Source: Dugong dugon (lineage: Eukaryota; Chordata; Mammalia; Sirenia; Dugongidae). From it: a stretch of 64,000 nucleotides of DNA. Position 1 is the stretch's first letter. The number at the start of each line of letters is the position of its first letter. The stretch is from positions 62,203,501-62,267,500 of the forward strand of contig CM057469.1 in NCBI GenBank assembly GCA_030035585.1, given 5' to 3'. The translations under genes were made by a program, and so were the position numbers. This document shows positions 61,301 through 64,000 of this stretch, piece by piece. The notes beneath the pieces were generated by a model. The model was given only the letters and a program-made list of their open reading frames with translations, had not been told where the DNA came from and searched no databases.

Positions 61301-63424
61301 TACTACTGTGCCTCCAGGGATTTTTAGTTCAGGATAAGTAATAAAATTGAGAAATAAGAACCTGGAGTAAACACCATTCTTTTTTCATTGTTTAAGAATG
61401 CTGTCATGAAAAAATAATAAATATCTTTCCATTTTGCTTTATTTTTTATTGTAAAAGAAACTACTCAACTATTATTTAAACATTAATTCTACTGTAGGGC
61501 AAGTAAAATCTTGTGGTCCACCTCCTCAGCTCCTCAACGGGGACATTAAGGGGTCAAAGAAAGAAAAATATGGCCACAGTGAAGTGGTGGAATATGTTTG
61601 CAATCCCAGATTCCTAATGAAGGGATCTAAGAAAATTCAATGTGTTGACGGAGATTGGACAACTTTGCCTATATGTGTAGGTAATGTACAAAAAATATTA
61701 ATATTTAAACTTGAATCAGCAATTTTATTTGTACTCCTATAAAGACAAATTATGTTTTAAAGGGAAACTTATTTCTGTGACATTTACACAGAGGAAGAGA
61801 GTACATGTGGGGATGTACCTATACTGGAGCATGGCTATAGCTTGTCCTCTGACCCTCCCTATCACCATGGACATTCAGTGGAGTTCAGTTGCAGAGAATC
61901 CTTTACAATGATTGGATACAGATCAATTACATGTGTCAAAGGAATGTGGACCCAACTTCCTCAGTGTACTGGTGAGAAAATACTTCTCAAATTGACATTT
62001 AATAAAGTTTAATATGTTTATCTTAAAAAATGTATTTAGAAATATTGCTGAAAATGTCAGTTCTTGAATTGTAATGAATCTAAACATTTGTTGTTTATAG
62101 TTCAATATGTGTCTACTGGGGAAAAATAAAAACTAGCAACAGAATATTATGGTTCTTATGTCCCTGTGATTAATATGGTTTATTATTATAATGTGAAGCT
62201 AAATTGTACTCGACCTTATAGGACAGAGTAGAACTCCCCACAGGGTTTCCCAGGTGGATTCAAACTGCCAAATTTTGGTTAGCAGCCAAATGCTTGAATC
62301 AGCCTCCTTTCTTTCTTTCAAGGTGGCATTACAAAGCCATTATTTTCTTTGACCAATTACTTGACTTTTCTTAACTCTGTCCAGCCTCCCTCAATTCTGC
62401 TTTTCTAATCATTAACAACAAACACTATCAAAGACTTACATTTCTACTTCATCAGATTCAAAAAGGACTCCCATAATCATAGAACTATTGAAATATGTAG
62501 CTATATAACAAGCTTGCATGGTCTGTATAGTTACTCATTTTGAGCCAACGAAGATTTATTTTTAGGGTTTCCAACATAATGGGTGTCTAAAACAGCTTCT
62601 CAAAGACCTTAAGATTATATAATAAAACAAGCTGGGATTTTTAGTACCCAATTTCTTATTTCAAGCCCTGTATCTGTTCTTTTGGTGATCTTGAAGAGAT
62701 CAGCTAAAATATTTAGATTCTGTATAACACCTTAGATATATTTTTTAATTATATTTCATTACTTTTCTGAAAACATATATTTAAAGTAGCAGCTTCTTTT
62801 ATCCTATTCCCATAGGTAATGTTTTTTATTTCTAATGCTTTAAGGTTATTGATTAAAAATAATGTAGTGTCTCTTGAGATCAGGAGAACAAAAGTATATA
62901 CACATTTGTACACATTTCAGCTACGGGGCCACATTAAGTTGCATGATTAGTGTTCAGTATGTAGATCATCCAAGAAAGTAAACCTCTTAGACTCTTCAAA
63001 TCCCCAAAGTGTAAAATGTTTTTATGACAGGTATTTACTCTGATATTTCAAAGAATGGATGCAAAAGTTGTATTTATACATAATAGCCCGTCTTTCATGC
63101 AGTAAGATCAGGAATAAATTGATAGATAGAATTTATTAGCATAAATCATGATTTCATTACATCATTGATTCTGTAGCTAGAGTTATATAGTAGTTGTTTA
63201 GTTGTTTTTATAATTAGTCTTTTCATGGGAATATTTTTATTTTATAGCAACAGAACAACTTCAGAAGTGTAAATTATCAAGGATACTTGGATCCAATTTA
63301 AGACTATCAAATCAGACTAAATTTAATCATAATACCAACTTCAGTTACAGATGTAGAGGAAAATCAGAATACAAACAATCAACCTGCATAAATGGAAGGT
63401 GGGATCCCAAGCTAACTTGCACAG
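31249..63424 (+). CDS. CFHR: CFHR3/4-like complement factor H-related gene, CCP6-CCP13 (3' end outside window)
   Basis: Multi-exon gene predicted to encode a secreted, plasma-type complement protein built only of CCP modules. Exons: 31249-31306 signal peptide, 33825-34019, 34481-34665 (broken), 51960-52142, 53310-53486, 60336-60512, 61498-61680, 61792-61971, 63248-63424. All introns are phase 1 and all intact module exons are multiples of three. Without the broken CCP7 exon, the eight intact exons total 1330 bases, 443 codons plus one base, to the last donor. The signal peptide is of CFHR3/CFHR4 type, but human CFHR3 then carries CCP6, 7, 8, 19 and 20 equivalents, whereas here CCP9-13 follow in CFH order. 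The CCP1-4 regulatory region is absent, so cofactor activity is unlikely. Binding of C3b, heparin or cell surfaces through later modules is inferred. Including the CCP7 exon would stop translation early and invite nonsense-mediated decay. Confidence 0.85.
31307..32034. other. First intron, unassigned part
   Basis: AT-rich intronic DNA without recognised features. Confidence 0.5.
32035..32185 (+). mobile_element. AfroSINE, head-truncated
   Basis: 'gattcaaacccaccagccac', 'aaaagacctggcgatatgct' and tail 'gagtcagaattgactcaatg'. Confidence 0.8.
32486..32690 (-). mobile_element. AfroSINE, diverged complement copy
   Basis: Tail 'accagttgccatggagtcag', middle 'tttcttctgtggtgtgtctg', head region 'acgttttggttaccagctga'. 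More diverged than neighbouring copies. Confidence 0.7.
32691..33824. other. First intron, right part
   Basis: Non-coding. Three near-identical 'aaaatggc' units occur near 33110-33145. It ends in the acceptor tttttttattccaag before 33825. Confidence 0.45.
33825..34019 (+). CDS. CFHR: CCP6-type exon (first CCP of the protein)
   Basis: 195 bases (65 codons), acceptor ccaag, donor gtaagt, phase 1 at both ends. The module reads [12 protein letters not shown] (Cys1), GKYYYYYC (Cys2), GYIKCT (Cys3), GWSPDAPC (Trp, Cys4), the pattern of factor H CCP6 and of the first CCP of CFHR3/4. Five consecutive tyrosines precede Cys2, where human CFH has YYSYY. CCP6-8 of CFH form a heparin and C-reactive-protein binding region. 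Here CCP6 would sit at the extreme N-terminus of the mature protein. Confidence 0.92.
34020..34480. other. Short intron between CCP6 and CCP7 exons
   Basis: 461 bases, AT-rich, with no repeats recognised. It ends in the acceptor tgatccttag. Confidence 0.6.
34481..34665 (+). pseudogene. CCP7-type exon broken by an 8-base insertion and a stop
   Basis: Splice sites look usable (acceptor ccttag 34480, donor gtaaat 34666), but the exon is 185 bases, two beyond a multiple of three. It reads [10 protein letters not shown] (Cys1), GVQCNPGY (Cys2), TIACTE (Cys3) and then meets TAG at 34627-34629. The expected DDWSPPRKC (Trp, Cys4) follows in another frame. The excess fits an insertion of about eight bases (tatgacta, near 34621-34628) resembling an imperfect tandem copy of the following gatgactg. 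Removing it would give 177 bases, a normal module length. Inclusion gives a stop, while skipping joins CCP6 to CCP8 in frame because all exons share phase 1. In factor H, CCP7 carries the Y402H site and a heparin-binding face. Confidence 0.88.
34666..34969. other. Start of the 17.3-kb intron between CCP7 and CCP8
   Basis: Non-coding, no repeat recognised. Confidence 0.4.
34970..36070 (-). mobile_element. Old L1 3' region, minus strand, left part
   Basis: L1-typical strings: 'tgttccttgttgctctacat', 'attgacaattactttatcta', 'tcaatccattttgggttgat'. Interrupted by an LTR at 36071. Confidence 0.6.
36071..36584 (-). mobile_element. MaLR-like solo LTR, copy 3
   Basis: The + strand begins 'tgtcttagttatctagtgct' and ends 'aatccatgaca'. 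Flanks ttagg (36066-36070) and ttaag (36585-36589) fit a 5-base target duplication with one change. Inserted into the L1, as in copy 1. Confidence 0.75.
36585..37941 (-). mobile_element. Old L1 remnants
   Basis: 'aagtctttttgaatttctgc' continues the interrupted L1. At 37030-37200 'ggtataaattgagcaaaata' and 'aaattcacaggtatttactg' resemble an L1 3' end. The remainder to 37941 is unassigned. Confidence 0.4.
37942..38099 (-). mobile_element. AfroSINE
   Basis: Complement copy from 'ctccttgctgatgagttgat' to 'gcaccaccaggactcc'. Confidence 0.85.
38110..40613. mobile_element. RTE-type LINE with 5' inversion (twin-primed)
   Basis: 38110-39168 is the 3' half on the minus strand (RT from YADDT near 38870 to the C-terminal SLEKDIMLG and 3' end). 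39169-40613 is the 5' half on the plus strand (endonuclease GDWNEKVGN, linker, RT up to [13 protein letters not shown]). Both halves meet at the same point of the element: 'gactgtgtggatca' followed by about 20 more matching bases occurs at 40568-40605 and, reversed, at 39133-39170. Confidence 0.87.
39190..40610 (+). pseudogene. RTE ORF2 relic: endonuclease, linker and N-terminal RT
   Basis: Broken into blocks: endonuclease segment at 39155-39388 (ALIITGDWN), linker at 39840-40034 ([19 protein letters not shown]), and RT palm segment at 40155-40622 ([32 protein letters not shown]). Frameshifts and stops separate the blocks. An intact RTE ORF2 would copy RNA by target-primed reverse transcription. 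Confidence 0.85.
40614..40799. other. Unassigned intronic sequence
   Basis: Nothing recognised. Confidence 0.3.
40800..41015 (+). mobile_element. hAT-Charlie (MER1-group) DNA transposon
   Basis: Contains 'gtcagatagtaaatacg', 'gtcatatggtttctgttgca', 'caatatgtaaatgaatgag' and ends 'cagtggtttgccaaaccc', the pattern of MER1-group hAT elements. Same group as 22210-22350, opposite orientation. Confidence 0.65.
41016..41654. other. Unassigned intronic sequence
   Basis: No feature recognised. Ends with an A-rich tract (aaaaaaacaaaacaaaaaa) next to a SINE. Confidence 0.3.
41655..41822 (-). mobile_element. AfroSINE
   Basis: 'aaacccgttgctgtcaagtc', 'ctctaggacagggtagaac', head 'gtgacaccaggactcc'. Confidence 0.85.
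41881..45159 (-). mobile_element. Full-length RTE-type LINE with target-site duplication
   Basis: 3.28 kb flanked by ACTGATTGGG (41871-41880) and ACTGATTGAG (45160-45169). The minus strand runs from a 5' UTR near 45150 ('gctggaagctatgccactgg' in complement) through N-terminal region, endonuclease, RT and C-terminal region to a 3' end made of TTG/CAA repeats. This is the most complete RTE of the window and serves as the reference for the other copies. Confidence 0.9.
41990..44963 (-). pseudogene. RTE ORF2 relic (endonuclease and reverse transcriptase)
   Basis: Blocks in order on the minus strand: N-terminal region 44963-44628 ([30 protein letters not shown]), endonuclease 44618-44193 ([16 protein letters not shown]), linker 43664-43370 ([14 protein letters not shown]), RT with YAED in place of YADD near 42650, and C-terminal part 42239-42036 ([12 protein letters not shown]). 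Several frameshifts and the altered catalytic box make it inactive. Confidence 0.87.
45378..46450 (-). mobile_element. L1 3' region, minus strand
   Basis: Shares segments with 6255-7000: 'atctagttcttctggtctca', 'taataaactatgttatgtca'. Belongs to the same L1 lineage. 5'-truncated. Confidence 0.65.
46500..47645 (-). mobile_element. Endogenous retrovirus pol relic, split by an AfroSINE
   Basis: On the minus strand, reverse-transcriptase landmarks occur in the correct order: fingers motif with W...LTAD.REL (about 47578-47640), catalytic box YLDD (47296-47307), thumb motif GLFDFWRN (about 46827-46857), then integrase-like sequence with VD and PLI (46500-46680). The frames are interrupted by many stops and frameshifts. 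The spacing between YLDD and the thumb becomes normal once the SINE at 47038-47218 is discounted. No env or LTR recognised next to it. Confidence 0.65.
47038..47218 (+). mobile_element. AfroSINE inserted in the retroviral pol relic
   Basis: 'gagtccctaggtggcacaaa', 'gccttggaagaaaggcttgg', tail 'tgagttggaatatattcaac'. Confidence 0.85.
47690..51070 (-). mobile_element. Old L1, minus strand, heavily mutated
   Basis: L1 minus-strand strings throughout: 'accatttattgaaaagacta', 'ttgcctttgcttctttatca', 'cacaactggactctgtattc'. The short frame at 49203-49427 on the minus strand keeps the L1 RT segment [13 protein letters not shown]. Probably two overlapping or tandem old copies, because the 'accatttattgaaaa' type segment is repeated near 49490. 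Confidence 0.65.
51236..51630 (+). mobile_element. RTE-derived element reduced to its two ends
   Basis: The first part (ctatgccactggtatttcaa to gaaaaccttatgg) matches the 5' end of the full-length RTE in the opposite orientation at 44.97-45.11 kb. The second part ('ggaggacatcatgtttggtg', 'gacaacgtttcattctgtca') matches the 3' end. Everything between is missing, leaving about 395 bases. Confidence 0.7.
51631..51959. other. Intron end before the CCP8 exon
   Basis: Unique, ending in tatgccttcttcatctag. Confidence 0.5.
51960..52142 (+). CDS. CFHR: CCP8-type exon
   Basis: 183 bases (61 codons), acceptor catctag, donor gtaagt, phase 1 at both ends. It reads [19 protein letters not shown] (Cys1), [12 protein letters not shown] (Cys2), [10 protein letters not shown] (Cys3), GWSTQPIC (Trp, Cys4). 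This is the factor H CCP8 pattern and also the third module of CFHR3. If CCP7 is skipped it follows CCP6 directly, with the junction codon AAA. Confidence 0.93.
52301..52455. repeat. 20-base minisatellite, about eight units
   Basis: Unit approximately tgtagaaatcatatatataa, with units starting near 52301, 52321, 52341, 52361, 52381, 52399, 52419 and 52438. It lies 160 bases downstream of the CCP8 donor and should vary in length between individuals. Confidence 0.85.
52456..53309. other. Intron between CCP8 and CCP9
   Basis: No repeat family recognised. A T-run at 53287-53302 precedes the acceptor ttgcattag. Confidence 0.45.
53310..53486 (+). CDS. CFHR: CCP9-type exon
   Basis: 177 bases (59 codons), acceptor gcattag, donor gtaagt, phase 1 at both ends. 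It reads [16 protein letters not shown] (Cys1), [10 protein letters not shown] (Cys2), GSIVCGHDG (Cys3), GWSDTPMC (Trp, Cys4), matching factor H CCP9. Its presence after CCP8 departs from the human CFHR3 plan (CCP8 then CCP19) and follows CFH itself. CFHR4 also has CCP9-like modules. Confidence 0.93.
53487..54567. other. Intron after CCP9, left part
   Basis: No repeat family recognised, apart from a short (TGTC)n tract at 54553-54570. Confidence 0.35.
54568..55708 (-). mobile_element. Probable long LTR (about 1.1 kb), relatively GC-rich
   Basis: On the minus strand it begins TGTAGTGCAATGAATC and ends GTGCAATACA, forming short inverted ends (TGTAGTGC / GCAATACA). It contains a TATA-like gcatatataagggcc about 200 bases in, as in retroviral U3 promoters. 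Flanking duplication not identified. The open frames inside show no known domain. Confidence 0.4.
55880..57930 (-). mobile_element. RTE-type LINE, 5'-truncated
   Basis: The minus strand carries linker, RT and C-terminal parts of RTE ORF2: [17 protein letters not shown] (56971-56654), catalytic box YVDD near 56655, and [14 protein letters not shown] (56409-56146). The endonuclease is missing. Reading-frame breaks throughout. Confidence 0.87.
57931..59741. other. Intron between CCP9 and CCP10, unassigned part
   Basis: No exon and no repeat family recognised. AT-rich, especially 59400-59700. Confidence 0.35.
59742..59942 (+). mobile_element. AfroSINE, long subtype
   Basis: 'ggagccttgatggtgcagtg', 'gtctgtaaagattacagcc', tail 'atgaatcagaattgccttga'. 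Confidence 0.85.
60336..60512 (+). CDS. CFHR: CCP10-type exon
   Basis: 177 bases (59 codons), acceptor ttttttag, donor gtgaat, phase 1 at both ends. It reads [13 protein letters not shown] (Cys1), [12 protein letters not shown] (Cys2), DSIQCYHFG (Cys3), GWSPNPPTC (Trp, Cys4). This matches factor H CCP10 and the related third module of CFHR5. The ECGVPDI start and [14 protein letters not shown] end are diagnostic. Confidence 0.93.
60513..61122. other. Intron between CCP10 and CCP11, left part
   Basis: Unique AT-rich DNA. The open frames at 60348-60922 overlap the exon in other frames and are incidental. Confidence 0.45.
61123..61320 (-). mobile_element. AfroSINE, long subtype
   Basis: Complement copy with 'gctgtaatctttacggaagt', 'ttctcccacagaatggctgg', head 'actgtgcctccaggga', and a poly-A-like run at 61110-61123. 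Confidence 0.85.
61498..61680 (+). CDS. CFHR: CCP11-type exon
   Basis: 183 bases (61 codons), acceptor actgtag, donor gtaatg, phase 1 at both ends. It reads [17 protein letters not shown] (Cys1), [14 protein letters not shown] (Cys2), KIQCVDGDW (Cys3, Trp), TTLPIC (Cys4), matching factor H CCP11 almost residue for residue in its core. Only 111 bases of intron separate it from CCP12. Confidence 0.94.
61792..61971 (+). CDS. CFHR: CCP12-type exon
   Basis: 180 bases (60 codons), acceptor tttacacag, donor gtgaga, phase 1 at both ends. It reads [15 protein letters not shown] (Cys1), [17 protein letters not shown] (Cys2), ITCVKGMW (Cys3, Trp), TQLPQC (Cys4), matching factor H CCP12. Confidence 0.94.
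61972..63247. other. Intron between CCP12 and CCP13
   Basis: Contains a diverged AfroSINE fragment at 62208-62300. Otherwise unique AT-rich DNA, ending in the acceptor tattttatag. Confidence 0.5.
62208..62300 (-). mobile_element. AfroSINE fragment
   Basis: 'ttataggacagagtagaact', 'gtggattcaaactgcc', 'ttttggttagcagccaaatg'. Confidence 0.75.
63248..63424 (+). CDS. CFHR: CCP13-type exon
   Basis: 177 bases (59 codons), acceptor ttttatag, donor gtaagg, phase 1 at both ends. It reads [17 protein letters not shown] (Cys1), [14 protein letters not shown] (Cys2), STCINGRW (Cys3, Trp), DPKLTC (Cys4), matching factor H CCP13. Two N-glycosylation sequons are visible (NQT and NFS). It is the last module in the window, and its good donor shows that the gene continues to the right. 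Confidence 0.93.
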
Positions 63425-64000
63425 GTAAGGTCTTCTTTACAATGTTTTAAAAATTTATTCTATTTCTTCCTAACTTGGAAAAGTGATATTTTTGTGTCTT
63501 TGAAAAAAAAATTATCTATTTATTTTATCAGTTGCTTTTCAAGCAGCAAAGTAATTTAAAAGCTAACCAAAACACTTTTGGAATAACAGTTATGTCATGT
63601 GCATTAACTGTATAACAAACCACACAGAAACTTGGTGGCTTTACATTAACATCTGGGCACTAAGTTGTGCTCATTATTGTTGAACTCCCATTGCTTCAGT
63701 CCTTTTATTACACACAACTAATCTATACATATGCCTATATTGATTATCTGTTATCTGTTTATCTGTTTTTCTACTTCTATCTATCTTGAAAACCCTGAGT
63801 CATAGTGACACCTCAAATTCCAATTACGCAACAAAGTTCATTCTAGTCTTACCAATTTTCTTGTCTATAAATGTCTTCTCCAGCTGTGACAAACCTGTGC
63901 CATTATCCTCAATACTTTTAACAACTTATAGAGGTGTAGCATATAGATAGTAGTTTCACACCAATCTTAAAGCAAACCTACTGTCTACAGTTGAACGTGT
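63425..64000. other. Start of the intron after CCP13
   Basis: Non-coding to the window edge. A weak RTE-tail-like patch occurs near 63797-63900 ('gagtcatagtgacacctcaa', 'acaacaaagttc'). Confidence 0.4.

Overview
The window looks like nuclear DNA from an afrotherian mammal, most likely an elephant or close paenungulate relative. The evidence is at least 17 AfroSINE copies (tRNA-derived head, tail reading as the complement of 'gttgccgtcgagtc'), several RTE-type LINEs whose 3' end resembles that SINE tail, and L1 elements with tandem-monomer 5' UTRs. The background is AT-rich, with one striking exception, a CpG-rich block at about 1.18-3.05 kb.

The only host gene family recognised is complement factor H (CFH) and the CFH-related genes (CFHR), all on the + strand. 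Each coding exon is one CCP/sushi module (four Cys, one Trp before Cys4), is a multiple of three long and is bounded by phase-1 splice sites. From 31.2 kb to the right edge there is one multi-exon gene. It has a CFHR3/4-type signal-peptide exon (31249-31306), then modules equivalent to CFH CCP6 (33825-34019), CCP7 (34481-34665, broken by an 8-base insertion and a stop), CCP8 (51960-52142), CCP9 (53310-53486), CCP10 (60336-60512), CCP11 (61498-61680), CCP12 (61792-61971) and CCP13 (63248-63424). It continues beyond the window. The predicted secreted protein lacks CCP1-5, so it lacks the CCP1-4 complement-regulatory region of factor H. It probably also lacks CCP7, because skipping that exon keeps the frame.

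Upstream are three more CCP exons: an intact CFHR1/2/5-type second-module exon at 459-632, a truncated CCP3 exon at 10646-10768, and a CCP5 exon with a stop in place of its second cysteine at 23060-23233. CCP3, CCP5, the signal exon and CCP6-CCP13 lie in the same order as in CFH. The locus therefore reads as a duplicated CFH whose 5' half decayed and which now starts from a CFHR-type first exon lying between CCP5 and CCP6.

Most other DNA is mobile-element sequence, often nested. A near full-length L1 (13611-20973) sits inside an RTE. A second L1 lacking ORF2 (24300-28733) sits inside an older L1. There is a full-length RTE with target-site duplication (41881-45159), a twin-primed RTE (38110-40613), an RTE reduced to its two ends (51236-51630), three MaLR-like solo LTRs, two other probable LTRs, and a degraded retroviral pol (46500-47645). 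No tRNA, rRNA, CRISPR or bacterial-type feature was seen.
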